A stretch of DNA of 64,000 nt from UBA9732 sp963599445. GTDB lineage: Bacteria; Spirochaetota; Spirochaetia; Sphaerochaetales; Sphaerochaetaceae. Below the pieces are notes generated by a model. It did no database searches and was not told the DNA's origin. It saw nothing but the letters and a program-made list of their open reading frames with translations. The stretch is from NCBI GenBank assembly GCA_963599445.1, contig CAVBWZ010000008.1:66387-130386 (forward strand). The letters run 5' to 3'. Every line of letters starts with the position of its first letter. Position 1 is the stretch's first letter. Positions 8,083 through 18,453 of this stretch are shown one piece after another. Made by a program: the position numbers and the translations under genes.

Positions 8083-9120
8083 ATGAGCAGAAAAGTAGAC
8101 GTAGGTGGAGTTGCAATTGGAGGAGATTCCCTAATTGCGGTCCAGACCATGTATGATATCCCGCTGTCGCAGCTTGAAGAGGGTTTTGAGGCACGGATGC
8201 ATGTCCTCAAGGGAATGGGGTGCGATATAATTCGCTTCTCGTACCCTCATATAACAGAGCACGATGCACTTTGCAAGGTGGTTGGGCTTTGTCCAATGCC
8301 TGTTGTAGCTGACATACATTTCGATTGGCGAAACGCCATGGATGCAATGGACTGCAAAGTTGCGAAGATTAGGATAAACCCAGGCAACATTGGGGCGAAA
8401 TGGAAGACGCAGGAGATAGTAAAGAAGGCCAAAGATAAGGGAATAGCTATAAGGATTGGTCTTAACAGCGGTTCTCTTCCTAAGACGGAACGAAATATTC
8501 CCATGTCTGAGCTCATGGTGGATACTGCCTTGGAATACATTTCATGGTTCGAGGAGCTTGGATTCTACAACACCGTCGTTTCACTCAAGGCATCCGATTC
8601 GCAGACAAGCTACGAGGCAGCAAGGCTTTTCGCTTCAAAGAGCGACTATCCTCTTCATCTTGGTGTGACGGAGGCTGGTGGAGTTGTCCCTTCCTGCGTC
8701 CGCACGACATGGACGCTTGGAAGGCTTTTGTCCCAAGGCATAGGTTCCACGATACGCTATTCGATTACAGGTTCAATTGAGGACGAGGTCTATGCCGGAG
8801 TCGAACTGCTTAGGACCATCGGGCTGAGAAAGGGTGGGGTCAGAATCGTCTCCTGTCCAATGTGCGGACGAAAGAGCTTCGACAGCCAAGCTTTCCTCAA
8901 GGATGTGGAGGCGGACCTTCTTGCGACAGGGAAGGACGTCACGGTTGCCATAATGGGCTGTCAGGTGAACGGGCCGGGGGAGGCCAAAGGTGCAGACCTT
9001 GCCGTGACAGGTATTGGAAACAAGGTATATCTCTACAGAAACGGCGAGATACTCAAGGAAGTTGAAGCTGTCAAAGCCAAAGAGGAGCTCCTTAGAGCCG
9101 TCGAGGAATTTGAACGATGA
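8083..9120 (+). CDS. ispG: 4-hydroxy-3-methylbut-2-en-1-yl diphosphate synthase (MEP pathway)
   Basis: A 345-residue IspG/GcpE, the compact bacterial form with a TIM barrel and a C-terminal 4Fe-4S domain. The cluster cysteines are visible in SCPMCGR and MGCQVNGPGEA. It converts methylerythritol cyclodiphosphate to HMBPP in isoprenoid synthesis. No Shine-Dalgarno is evident before ATG 8083. The upstream 188 bp contain a TATAAT at 8006-8011 but no clear -35. The last 4 nt overlap uvrA, so the two are translationally coupled. Confidence 0.95.
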   Translation: MSRKVDVGGVAIGGDSLIAVQTMYDIPLSQLEEGFEARMHVLKGMGCDIIRFSYPHITEHDALCKVVGLCPMPVVADIHFDWRNAMDAMDCKVAKIRINPGNIGAKWKTQEIVKKAKDKGIAIRIGLNSGSLPKTERNIPMSELMVDTALEYISWFEELGFYNTVVSLKASDSQTSYEAARLFASKSDYPLHLGVTEAGGVVPSCVRTTWTLGRLLSQGIGSTIRYSITGSIEDEVYAGVELLRTIGLRKGGVRIVSCPMCGRKSFDSQAFLKDVEADLLATGKDVTVAIMGCQVNGPGEAKGADLAVTGIGNKVYLYRNGEILKEVEAVKAKEELLRAVEEFER

Positions 9121-11951
9121 ACGACAAGCTTATAATAAGAGGTGCGTGCGAGCACAATCTGAAGAACGTGGACTTGGAGCTTGAGAAAAACAAGCTTATA
9201 GTCGTGTCGGGACTGTCCGGCAGTGGCAAAAGCTCATTGGCGTTCGATACAATATTCGCCGAGGGGCAGAGACGCTACGTTGAATCGCTGAGCTCCTATG
9301 CAAGGCAGTTCCTTGGACGGTTGGACAAGCCTGAAGTGGAGATGATAGAGGGACTGAGCCCTGCCATTGCAATAGAGCAGAAGACAACGGGAAGGAACCC
9401 TCGTTCCACTGTTGGGACCATAACCGAGATATACGACTACTATAGGCTTCTGTGGGCAAGGATAGGGGAAGTCCACTGTCCAAAATGCGGAAGGGTCATA
9501 AGCCGCATGTCCGTGGACCAGATAATAAGTGCAATCTTCGACAAATGGGGGGAGGGTGCTAGGCTCATGGTCCTTGCTCCAGTTGCAATGGGACGCAAGG
9601 GGGAGTACAAGAAGCTCTTCGACGATGCCAGAAAAGGTGGCTTCCTACGGGCGAGGGTGGATGGTCAGATGCGCCTTCTGGAGGAGAACATCCAACTGGA
9701 CAAGCAGGTGAAGCATAGCATAAGCATTGTCGTGGACAGGCTCATACTCAGCTCGGATGCCCGCCTTAGGTTGTCAGACTCCATAGAGAAATCGACGGAG
9801 ATGACAAACGGACTTGTCGAAATCATGTCCGTGGACAAGAACGGAAACGAAACCATAGAGATGTACTCGGAGCAGAACAGCTGCCCGCACTGCGGAATAT
9901 CGGTTGGTGAAATCCAGCCTAGGCTCTTTTCATTCAACAATCCGTTTGGAGCGTGTCCTGAATGCAACGGCCTTGGTTTCAAGACCATATATGACGTTGA
10001 CAAGATAATCCCTGACCGTAGCAAAAGCTTCAACCAAGGGGCGATCGCCAGCATGGGAAACGGCGAGAGCTATGGAAAGGCCGTGTTCGAAGGCTTTGCC
10101 AAATCCATGGGTTTCACCCTTGATACTCCGTTCGACAAGTTGACCGACGAACAGTTCAACGCAGTCCTTTACGGTTCAAGCAAACAGTACAACATGAAGT
10201 ATGAGAACCAAAGGGGATCGATGCAACTCAACCGCAGGTGGCACGGAGTGGTGAACGACCTCAAACGACGCTATGCAGAGACTATGAGCCCTGCAATAAA
10301 GACATGGATAAGCTCCTTCCAGACGGAGATTCAGTGTCCTGTCTGTCACGGTGAAAGGCTCAGGCCAGAGGCTCTTAGCGTCTATGTTGGAGGCAGGAAC
10401 ATAAACGAAGTCACGGCTTTGAGCGCAAAGGACAGCTATGATTTCTTCCTTTCCCTGAACCTGACGCCATCCCAGCAGCAGATATCGTTCCAAATCCTCA
10501 AGGAGATAAGGTCACGCCTTCAATTCCTGAAGAACGTTGGACTTGGCTACCTTACATTGAACCGCAGCGCAGGTACACTAAGTGGAGGCGAAGCCCAAAG
10601 GATAAGGCTTGCAACCCAGATAGGGTCCGCTTTGAGCGGTGTCCTGTACGTCCTTGACGAGCCGTCGATTGGACTTCACCAAAGGGACAACCAAAAGCTG
10701 ATAGACACTCTCAAGAACCTGAGGGACCTTGGCAACACAGTGCTTGTCGTGGAACACGACGAGGCAACCATAAGGAATGCCGATTACGTTGTGGATATGG
10801 GCCCTGGAGCCGGCGAGAACGGTGGACATGTCATAGCCCAGGGGACTCCTGAAGAGATTGAGAAAAATCCAAACAGCATTACAGGCCAGTTCCTCTCTGG
10901 TAAGATTCAGATTCCAGTTCCTTTCCTAAGGAGAACAGGCAATGGAAAGCATCTTAGGCTTATAGGCGCAAACAAGAACAACGTGCACAATGTTGACGTC
11001 GATTTCCCTCTTGGAGAGCTTATAATCCTCACAGGAGTCTCCGGCTCAGGAAAGAGCACCATACTCAATCAAATACTCACTCCGGCCCTCAAGGACATTT
11101 TCAACAAGAAACCACAGAGGTTCGATGGATACAAGAGGATAGAAGGGGTCGAGAACATAGACAAGCTCATACACATAGACCAGAGCCCAATTGGAAAGAC
11201 CCCAAGATCCAACCCTGCAACGTACGTTGAGGTTTGGGGTGCGATAAGGGACCTCTTTGCAGAGCTCCCTGAAAGCAAGGCCCGCGGCTACAAGAGCGGA
11301 AGGTTCTCGTTCAATGTCTCTGGAGGACGATGTGAGCACTGCCATGGAGATGGAACGCTCAAGATAGAGATGAACTTCCTTCCTGATGTCTATGTCACCT
11401 GCGATGTCTGCCACGGGAAGCGCTTCAATCAGGAGACCTTGGCCGTGCATTACAAGGGGAAGAACATAAACGATGTCCTGGAAATGACAGTAAGCGAAGC
11501 TTTGGAGTTCTTCCAATCGGTTCCGACCATCAAACGCAAGCTCCAGACTTTGGACAGCGTTGGTCTTGGCTACATAAAGCTTGGACAGAGTGCACTTACA
11601 TTGAGCGGAGGTGAGGCCCAAAGGGTCAAGCTGTCGCTTGAACTCAGCAAGGTGGGTACTGGCAAGACCTTCTATGTCCTTGACGAGCCTACGACAGGCC
11701 TTCACTTTGCGGACATAAAGAAGCTCATGGAGGTGGTCAACAGGCTAGTGGACAACGGCAACACCGTGGTGATGATAGAGCACAACCTGGATGTCATAAA
11801 GCTGGCCGACCATGTCATAGACCTTGGCCCAGAGGGGGGTGACGGAGGCGGCCATATTGTGGCGCAGGGGACTCCTGAAGATGTTTCCCTTTGCAAAGGC
11901 TCGTATACAGGGTATTATCTGAATCAGGTTCTCAGCCAGAGCCTGAACTGA
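9117..11951 (+). CDS. uvrA: UvrABC excinuclease subunit A
   Basis: Full-length 944-residue UvrA, a DNA damage sensor with two ABC ATPase modules. Visible: Walker A GLSGSGKSSLAFDTIF (N-terminal) and GVSGSGKSTILNQIL (C-terminal), signatures TLSGGEAQRIRLA and TLSGGEAQRVKLS, Walker B-type VLDEPSIGLH and VLDEPTTGLH, and zinc-binding pairs CPKCG, CPHCG and CEHCHGDG. The ATGA overlap with ispG suggests one transcript. The next gene, lptD, starts 3 nt after the stop; a uvrA-lptD (OstA) neighbourhood also occurs in Treponema, as I recall. Confidence 0.97.
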   Translation: MNDKLIIRGACEHNLKNVDLELEKNKLIVVSGLSGSGKSSLAFDTIFAEGQRRYVESLSSYARQFLGRLDKPEVEMIEGLSPAIAIEQKTTGRNPRSTVGTITEIYDYYRLLWARIGEVHCPKCGRVISRMSVDQIISAIFDKWGEGARLMVLAPVAMGRKGEYKKLFDDARKGGFLRARVDGQMRLLEENIQLDKQVKHSISIVVDRLILSSDARLRLSDSIEKSTEMTNGLVEIMSVDKNGNETIEMYSEQNSCPHCGISVGEIQPRLFSFNNPFGACPECNGLGFKTIYDVDKIIPDRSKSFNQGAIASMGNGESYGKAVFEGFAKSMGFTLDTPFDKLTDEQFNAVLYGSSKQYNMKYENQRGSMQLNRRWHGVVNDLKRRYAETMSPAIKTWISSFQTEIQCPVCHGERLRPEALSVYVGGRNINEVTALSAKDSYDFFLSLNLTPSQQQISFQILKEIRSRLQFLKNVGLGYLTLNRSAGTLSGGEAQRIRLATQIGSALSGVLYVLDEPSIGLHQRDNQKLIDTLKNLRDLGNTVLVVEHDEATIRNADYVVDMGPGAGENGGHVIAQGTPEEIEKNPNSITGQFLSGKIQIPVPFLRRTGNGKHLRLIGANKNNVHNVDVDFPLGELIILTGVSGSGKSTILNQILTPALKDIFNKKPQRFDGYKRIEGVENIDKLIHIDQSPIGKTPRSNPATYVEVWGAIRDLFAELPESKARGYKSGRFSFNVSGGRCEHCHGDGTLKIEMNFLPDVYVTCDVCHGKRFNQETLAVHYKGKNINDVLEMTVSEALEFFQSVPTIKRKLQTLDSVGLGYIKLGQSALTLSGGEAQRVKLSLELSKVGTGKTFYVLDEPTTGLHFADIKKLMEVVNRLVDNGNTVVMIEHNLDVIKLADHVIDLGPEGGDGGGHIVAQGTPEDVSLCKGSYTGYYLNQVLSQSLN

Positions 11952-11953
11952 AT

Positions 11954-14900
11954 ATGCTTTTTAGAAAGGCCTTTTGCGTCATAGCCATACTGCTACTCGT
12001 GACTCTTCCATGCATCTTCGCACGGTCGCTGCTCTATGATTCACTGAGCAGTGCCAGTACAGAAGAGCTAAGGGCCATGGCGCAGTCGTTTGGCCTTGAC
12101 TCCACGGGCGCTGATGATGCCGTTTTCAGGAGAATCCTCGATTACTTTGGAATAAGCGAAGAGGCGATGTCCCAGGAAACACAGGAAACACTGGAAACGG
12201 AAGGGCAGGACTCTGCCGATGTTGCTCTTGGTTTCAATCCAGATGTCGTTGCAGACTCAAAAACGACTACATCCATCACGATAGAGAGTGCAGATACGAT
12301 GTTCACCCTTGGGGATGTCGTCGTAATGAGCGGGAACATACGGCTTTCGTTTTCAGATTCATCAGGTTCCAAGAAGACTTTGACTGCAGACAAGGTGGTC
12401 GTGGATGTTGGGCTCAAAGCCGTGGAGGCGTCTGGAAACGTCGTCCTTGAGGATGAAGATGACGATTCCAAGCAGTTCGCAGGGAAATCGGTCTATTTCG
12501 ACTGGGATAGCATGGACGTTGTCGTGTTCAATGGAATCAGTTCGACTGAGAGGAAGAATGCGGCGGGCACAAACGTGAGTCTGTATGCATCGGGGCAGAC
12601 CATTTCGTATGCGGGTGAGCAGAACATTGCATTCTTCAACGATGGTGTCATTTCTACGGCGCAGGAGGACCCTTACTGGAGCATCGAGGCTTCAAAGGTT
12701 TCGTTCTCCGGGTCCGATGTCTTCGTGGATGGGGCTCTTGTGAAGCTTGGCCGTGTGCCAATCATGTATTTCCCGTTTTTCTTCTACCCCGGTACGACCT
12801 TGGCGTTCAATCCTGCAATTGGACTTTCTAGCGACAAGGGTGCTTTCATGAATACGACCACCGAGTTGTATGGCGTGTACACAAAGATTGGAGCCTCTTC
12901 TTCAAGTTCGTCCAGTTCCAGTTCTTCCAGCTCCTCCAGCGATTCCAATGATGTGGATCTGTCTGCATCGCTTCTCTCCCTTTTGGATTCTGGGGATTCT
13001 TCGGAGAAGGTGAGGGATGGACTGTACTACCGCAACCTTGAAAACGGTGAGCAGCTTGGGGCTTTGGAATCCTGGGCGCGCAGGACCAAGAGCTATTTTG
13101 CATTCTTCGCCGATGCCTATGAGGACCTTGGCCTTGTCGCAGGCTACGATACGAGCAACAATCTTTGGGACGGTGTGCTTACCGTATCTTCAATTGGAGC
13201 GATAGGTTACAATGCAAATGAGAGTACCTATGCAAACAAGACCAGATACTATGTGGATTTGAACCTAAAGCTCAAGTACAAGAACGCATCGCTTTCCATA
13301 AGCGCCCCATATTTCAGCGACTATCTTGCAAAGAGCGATTTCCTCAACAGAAACACCAAGTTTGGGCTTGATGCGGTGTTTGGTTCCAATCAGGAATTCC
13401 CAAGCACCTATTCGTCCCAAAAGGAGTACTCTTGGACCGTGGATGCCAGTGCCAGTGCAAAGCTTGGACAGGCATCGTTCAGTCTGAGTTCCCTCAAGGC
13501 TCAGATAGACTATGAGTTCGACCGTAGTACGATTGATGGAAAATATGCATACACGCCAAAGGTCAAAAGCGCAACGTTGCCTGACCTCTCGTTCTCTTCA
13601 AATGCATCCTGGACGGTTCTCAAGAGCTCAAAGACCACGGCAAACAGCACATTTTCCTATGACGACCCTTTTGCCAAGTCTTTGGAGCAGGAAAGGGAAT
13701 CCCTCAATGAAACGGTCGAAGCTTCTAGCGACGATGCATCCGCAGAAGAGGCCTCAGAGCTGGTTTCTTCGGAGGAAGATGTCCCTGAGACCGGTGCCGT
13801 TGAGGAAGAGAGCGGAGTTCCCAACGAATCCAAATCCTTGGAAGAAAAATCCGTGGAATCCAAATCCTTGGATCTGTCGTTCTACAAGGCTCCTTCCGTT
13901 TCCAGCTCCACTTCAAGCTCTTCAAGCGGGAACCTCAAACTTGGCTATACCTTCAATCAAACGTTCAGAAACAAATACACTGGTGAGATGGCTCCTTCAA
14001 GCCTGTATTCGAAGACGTACGGCACCGTCTACATCGATGGAAGCAGCCCTGACTCGTGGATAGCTGTGAAGGAGACGCTGAAGCCTCAGTATTCGTTTAC
14101 AAGCGATGTATCTACAAAAAGGGATGAAAGCCTTTCGTACAAGAACATCCATGACTTCAGCTTTGTATCCAACCTTGTAGTCCAATCGCAGCCGTTGGGA
14201 CTCACTTATAGGCTCAGCAACAAGATATACTCGTTGAATACCAAGGATGTGGATGGTGTGCTGTCAAACGATGAGTCCGGCTGGGGAGAGTGGAAGAAGG
14301 GCGATGTCACTGAGCACAGCATAGAGTTCAAGAAGGCTTTGGGAAGCTTCTCCCTTGGACTAAAGAGCACTCTCAAGCCTGTGAAGGAGACATTGAAGCC
14401 TTCCGTTTCGTTCTCCCAAAGCGGCTTTACAGCAAGCATGGACATATCGTTCGAAGAGGCTGACTCCGGTTTTGAGAAGAGCCTTGGAAATCTTGGTCTT
14501 GGATATTCCAACAGCTTCATGAGCCTTTCCTTCAGGAATGCGTACAACTTCAAAAAATATGATGGAGTCGATTTCCTGTCTGCGTATTCCTTCTCCCAGA
14601 ACGGTTCCTTGAAGTTCTTTGGAGGAAGCCTTTCGTTCAGCGAAAGCCTAAGCTACAAGGAGAACCTCAAGCCATCATCGTTGAGCTTTTCACTTAGAGG
14701 TTCAACGGACTTCACAGGCTTCTCGTCCAGCGGCCTTTGCTCGCTTTCGCTTAAAGGCAACGGCGACGAATGGGATTGGGATGTACTAAAGGTTAGGTTT
14801 GACAACAAGCTCAAGCCTGTGTATTTCTGGAAGCATAGAGTGGGTCTTGAGCTGTCGTTGAATGCGGATTTCACATATAGCTTTGCAAATCCCTACGCCA

Positions 14901-15286
14901 CAGCGCTTTCCTTTGATTTCAAGATGGAGTTTGCAGTCGCTGAGTTCCTTTCACTGAAACTTGGCGTCAAGAGTTCGAACAGGAGCTTCTACCGATACAT
15001 CGTCGATGGTTCCTTCAGTTTCGATTCCATGCTGGAGGATTTGATAAGGTCGTTCGATTTCTTTGGAGATGGAAGGAAATCCACCGGTTTCAACATGAGT
15101 TCGTTCAATGTCGAGCTGGTCCATTATATGAGGGATTGGAACCTTTGCATGAGTGTGGAGGGAAGTCTTAAGGCTCAGACCAACGGAAAGCTTGCATGGT
15201 CGCCTGTGTACAAGGTCTATGTGAAGTGGAATGCCATCCCTGAGCTCAAGGTCGAAAAGACCGTGGATACCAGCAAGGAGGTTTGA
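11954..15286 (+). CDS. LptD/OstA-like outer-membrane beta-barrel protein
   Basis: About 1110 residues. A signal peptide (MLFRKAFCVIAILLLVTLPC) is followed by an OstA/LptA-like jellyroll near residues 100-230 (LTADKVVVDVG, EASGNVVLED) and a long barrel region with the motif RVPIMYFPFFFYPGTTL. ATG 11954 is chosen over the upstream in-frame start at 11891, which lies inside uvrA and lacks a signal peptide. LptD inserts LPS in classical diderms; spirochaetes without LPS also keep such proteins, so the cargo is uncertain. Odd features are a serine run at about 315-331 and an acidic Ser/Glu-rich insert at about 586-640, probably in extracellular loops. Confidence 0.8.
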   Translation: MLFRKAFCVIAILLLVTLPCIFARSLLYDSLSSASTEELRAMAQSFGLDSTGADDAVFRRILDYFGISEEAMSQETQETLETEGQDSADVALGFNPDVVADSKTTTSITIESADTMFTLGDVVVMSGNIRLSFSDSSGSKKTLTADKVVVDVGLKAVEASGNVVLEDEDDDSKQFAGKSVYFDWDSMDVVVFNGISSTERKNAAGTNVSLYASGQTISYAGEQNIAFFNDGVISTAQEDPYWSIEASKVSFSGSDVFVDGALVKLGRVPIMYFPFFFYPGTTLAFNPAIGLSSDKGAFMNTTTELYGVYTKIGASSSSSSSSSSSSSSSDSNDVDLSASLLSLLDSGDSSEKVRDGLYYRNLENGEQLGALESWARRTKSYFAFFADAYEDLGLVAGYDTSNNLWDGVLTVSSIGAIGYNANESTYANKTRYYVDLNLKLKYKNASLSISAPYFSDYLAKSDFLNRNTKFGLDAVFGSNQEFPSTYSSQKEYSWTVDASASAKLGQASFSLSSLKAQIDYEFDRSTIDGKYAYTPKVKSATLPDLSFSSNASWTVLKSSKTTANSTFSYDDPFAKSLEQERESLNETVEASSDDASAEEASELVSSEEDVPETGAVEEESGVPNESKSLEEKSVESKSLDLSFYKAPSVSSSTSSSSSGNLKLGYTFNQTFRNKYTGEMAPSSLYSKTYGTVYIDGSSPDSWIAVKETLKPQYSFTSDVSTKRDESLSYKNIHDFSFVSNLVVQSQPLGLTYRLSNKIYSLNTKDVDGVLSNDESGWGEWKKGDVTEHSIEFKKALGSFSLGLKSTLKPVKETLKPSVSFSQSGFTASMDISFEEADSGFEKSLGNLGLGYSNSFMSLSFRNAYNFKKYDGVDFLSAYSFSQNGSLKFFGGSLSFSESLSYKENLKPSSLSFSLRGSTDFTGFSSSGLCSLSLKGNGDEWDWDVLKVRFDNKLKPVYFWKHRVGLELSLNADFTYSFANPYATALSFDFKMEFAVAEFLSLKLGVKSSNRSFYRYIVDGSFSFDSMLEDLIRSFDFFGDGRKSTGFNMSSFNVELVHYMRDWNLCMSVEGSLKAQTNGKLAWSPVYKVYVKWNAIPELKVEKTVDTSKEV

Positions 15287-15293
15287 TTTTACA

Positions 15294-16268
15294 ATGATAT
15301 CGGGTTATGTGTTTGAAGACACCAATGCAATGCGTACCGTATGCGGGCCAAACGACTGCAACATCCCCTACATTGAGAAGCTTGTTGGATGCAGCCTATT
15401 CCTTAGGGGGAATAGGCTTGAATGCCATATAGAAGAAGGGGATGAGTGCACTTACAAGGCAGCTGTCTTCTCTGGGCTTATGCAAAGGCTTACGAACCTT
15501 GCGGGTATCACCAACGACATAACGGAGCCTGAGATTCTCATGGAGCTCAAAGCCTTGGAGAGCTCCCTTGCTTTCGAGGCAAAGGGCAAGGGGCCTGAAG
15601 GTGAACAAGGGGCTAAACGCACAGCCATCCATGTGCTGAACAAGAGCGTCTATCCAAAGAGCCTGAATCAGCAGCAGTATGTAAGGGCAATGGAGAGGAG
15701 CCAGATAACGTTTGCAATAGGCCCTGCTGGAACGGGAAAGACATTCCTTGCGGTTGCATATTGCCTTGGGGAGCTCCTTTCCGGACGCAAACAGAAGATA
15801 ATCCTCACCCGTCCTGTCGTTGAGGCGGGCGAGAGCCTTGGTTTCCTTCCTGGAGACCTTTCGCAGAAGCTCAATCCCTATCTCAAACCTCTTTACGACA
15901 GCATGGAGGCGATCGTTCCACCTGCAACGGTGAGAAGGCTTGAGGAGTCCGGTTCAATAGAGATATCTCCACTTGCGTACATGAGAGGGCGCAGCATCCA
16001 CAACGCCTGTATAATCCTGGATGAAGCGCAGAACACGACTCGTTCCCAGATGAAGATGTTCCTTACTAGGATTGGAGAGAATTCATGTGCTATAATAACC
16101 GGAGACGTGACGCAGATAGACCTTCCTAACAGCTCGTCCAGTGGGCTTGTGCAGGTAAGGGAGCTGCTGAGGGACGTTGAAGGGATCGAGTTCCTTGAAT
16201 TCAATGCAAAGGATACCGTGAGGTCCCGGATTGTCCAAAGGATAATTGACGCCTATGAAAAAAAATAG
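15294..16268 (+). CDS. PhoH family ATPase
   Basis: About 324 residues. Walker A GPAGTGKTFLAVA and Walker B ILDEAQNTTRSQMKMFLTRIG are those of PhoH/YbeZ proteins, cytoplasmic ATPases tied to RNA metabolism. ATG 15294 follows an AAGGAGG about 11 nt away; an upstream in-frame start at 15231 overlaps lptD and would add a non-homologous extension. ybeY lies two genes downstream, the usual ybeZ-ybeY pairing, here with the PgpH-type gene between them. The last 14 nt overlap that gene. Confidence 0.92.
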   Translation: MISGYVFEDTNAMRTVCGPNDCNIPYIEKLVGCSLFLRGNRLECHIEEGDECTYKAAVFSGLMQRLTNLAGITNDITEPEILMELKALESSLAFEAKGKGPEGEQGAKRTAIHVLNKSVYPKSLNQQQYVRAMERSQITFAIGPAGTGKTFLAVAYCLGELLSGRKQKIILTRPVVEAGESLGFLPGDLSQKLNPYLKPLYDSMEAIVPPATVRRLEESGSIEISPLAYMRGRSIHNACIILDEAQNTTRSQMKMFLTRIGENSCAIITGDVTQIDLPNSSSSGLVQVRELLRDVEGIEFLEFNAKDTVRSRIVQRIIDAYEKK

Positions 16269-18432
16269 AAAGGACGAAGGATCCAGCTCCAGAATTGTCA
16301 TCATAGTATGCTATATTGCAATGGTGCTGTTTTCGGTGGCTCTTCCCGCCCTTGTGAGAACGACTTCGAACGTGCATTACCGCTCGGTGTACTCCAACTA
16401 TGCGGTAGGCGAGATTGCCGAGACCACGTTGTATGCAAAGGGCTCGGTTGATCTGATAGATGCCGATGCCACTGAGCAGAAGCGTCTTGAAGCCAGCGAC
16501 GCTGTGGTTCCTGTTTTCTCCTATTCTCCAACGAAGACCATGGAGATTGTGGGACGTATGGATTTGGCTCGAAAAGCATTCCTTGCGGGGGATTACTCGA
16601 CCCTTTCATCGTTGATGGATGAAACGATAGCCCAAAAGCTCTTGGACGATGGGGATTCCTATATGTTCTCCATTGCATATGACATCGTCAAGGATGTTTG
16701 TTCCAAGGGTTATTTCAATACGTCGGACATTGACCTTCTTGTTGGTCAAGGATATAGGACAGCTACTGTCAGCAACCTAAGTGGAGCGTCTGAATCCGAA
16801 GAGACCGTTGACTTGGATGCCTCCGATATCCTTTCTTCCAATACGATCAGCACCTATGTGTCAGATAGTCTTTCTGGTGTCTCCCAGGGACTTTCTTCAA
16901 AGCAGGTGCTTCTTCTTGAAGATCTTGTATTCTCAGTGGTGGAGCCCAACGTCCTATATGACGAAGACCTGACCCTTCAGAGACGACAGACTGCGGCCCA
17001 GAGCGTCCAACCTGTCATCATATCCATAGACAAAGGGGACGTCCTCATAGAGGCCAACAGGGTTGTGACGCAGGATCAGATGAAGCTCATAGAGATGCTG
17101 AGCACCCAGAGCGGGCATATGCCGGTTTTCGAATTCCTTGGAATCCTCGTCCTCGATGCAATAGGGCTTGGCTTTGGCGTCTATGTCTTTGGCATGTTCC
17201 TTGGCAGGAAGAACCTACACTATGTGCAGTTCCACATAATACTGGCCGTAAGCTATGTCCTTTCCATTGTTGCAACGTATTTTCTGGTGCTTTGGTCCTC
17301 CAACCTTAGGACTGAGTTCAATTCGTCGTTCTTCCCAATCTTCTTCCTTCCAATCTTCATTACAATGGCATCGGGGTACAAGAGATTGGGGGTTGTGTCG
17401 GTTTTCATGCTTGCAATGGCGATATCGACTCTCCCCAATGCATCAGTCATGACGTTCTTCTATTGCGTTCTGTGCGGGTCTGTGGGAGTCCTTCTCGTCC
17501 GCTTCTTCAACAAGAGAATCGATATGGTGTACCAGTGGTTCTTCTCCTGTCTGTTCTGCTCGGCCGTCACCATTCTGTTCGTGATAATAGACGGGGCTGT
17601 CTTCACCGACATCTTCATGATTCTCCTTGGAGTGCTTCTGAACGTGTCTGCGGCCTATGTTCTTTTGTCCGTAACGATGCCCATAGTGGAGAAGCTGTTC
17701 AACCTACCAACTGTCTTCAGGCTCTATGAGCTTGCATATAGGGATACCCCCGTCCTTACAAGGCTTTCGCAGGCCGCCCCTGGAACGTACAGCCACAGTC
17801 GCGCCGTTGCAGACCTAGCCGAGGCCGGAGCCCGCGCAATTGGAGCCAATGCTCTTCTTGCCAGGGTAGGAGGTCTTTACCATGACATTGGAAAGGTGGA
17901 GCACCCTGAGTACTTTGTAGAGAACCAAAGCGGTGTCAACAAGCATGATGACATAAGCCCAAGCCTTTCGGTTGCAGTCATAAAGAGCCATGTGAAGGTT
18001 GGTGCGGACAAGGGGCGTGATGCAGGGCTTCCTCCAGAGGTCATAAAGATAATAGGCGACCACCATGGAAACGATGTGATCCAGTACTTCTACCACGAAG
18101 CCCTTGAATCGCAGGCCGCTTCCCAGGATGGAAAGGGGGAGACCGTGAAGGCGTCCGACTATTCGTACAATGCCGATATCCCAGACTTCCCCGAGTGCGG
18201 AATCGTGATGCTTGCAGACAGCATAGAGGCCGCAAGCAGGACCGTGACTCCAAATGCAGGGAAGTTCGCAAAGCTCATAGATTCCATATTCATGGGCAAA
18301 ATAGAACGTGGGCAGCTTGACGACAGCGGCCTTACTATGCATGACATAAAGGTTCTTGGTGACTCGTTCGTAAAAACCCTGGTAGCAAGGTACCATTCGA
18401 GGATTGAGTACCCAGACGATGACGACGATTGA
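16255..18432 (+). CDS. 7TM-HD family cyclic dinucleotide phosphodiesterase (PgpH-like)
   Basis: About 725 residues: an N-terminal membrane anchor, an extracytoplasmic region of about 240 residues, about seven membrane helices (residues 290-490) and a cytoplasmic HD domain with TYSHSRAVADLAEAGA, YHDIGKVEHPEYF and GDHHGNDVIQYFYHEA. PgpH in Firmicutes hydrolyses c-di-AMP; the same activity is inferred. ATG 16255 overlaps the end of phoH by 14 nt. The phoH-pgpH-ybeY order is conserved in many bacteria. Confidence 0.92.
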   Translation: MKKNRKDEGSSSRIVIIVCYIAMVLFSVALPALVRTTSNVHYRSVYSNYAVGEIAETTLYAKGSVDLIDADATEQKRLEASDAVVPVFSYSPTKTMEIVGRMDLARKAFLAGDYSTLSSLMDETIAQKLLDDGDSYMFSIAYDIVKDVCSKGYFNTSDIDLLVGQGYRTATVSNLSGASESEETVDLDASDILSSNTISTYVSDSLSGVSQGLSSKQVLLLEDLVFSVVEPNVLYDEDLTLQRRQTAAQSVQPVIISIDKGDVLIEANRVVTQDQMKLIEMLSTQSGHMPVFEFLGILVLDAIGLGFGVYVFGMFLGRKNLHYVQFHIILAVSYVLSIVATYFLVLWSSNLRTEFNSSFFPIFFLPIFITMASGYKRLGVVSVFMLAMAISTLPNASVMTFFYCVLCGSVGVLLVRFFNKRIDMVYQWFFSCLFCSAVTILFVIIDGAVFTDIFMILLGVLLNVSAAYVLLSVTMPIVEKLFNLPTVFRLYELAYRDTPVLTRLSQAAPGTYSHSRAVADLAEAGARAIGANALLARVGGLYHDIGKVEHPEYFVENQSGVNKHDDISPSLSVAVIKSHVKVGADKGRDAGLPPEVIKIIGDHHGNDVIQYFYHEALESQAASQDGKGETVKASDYSYNADIPDFPECGIVMLADSIEAASRTVTPNAGKFAKLIDSIFMGKIERGQLDDSGLTMHDIKVLGDSFVKTLVARYHSRIEYPDDDDD

Positions 18433-18453
18433 TTTTTGGTTGGAGGCCATTAG

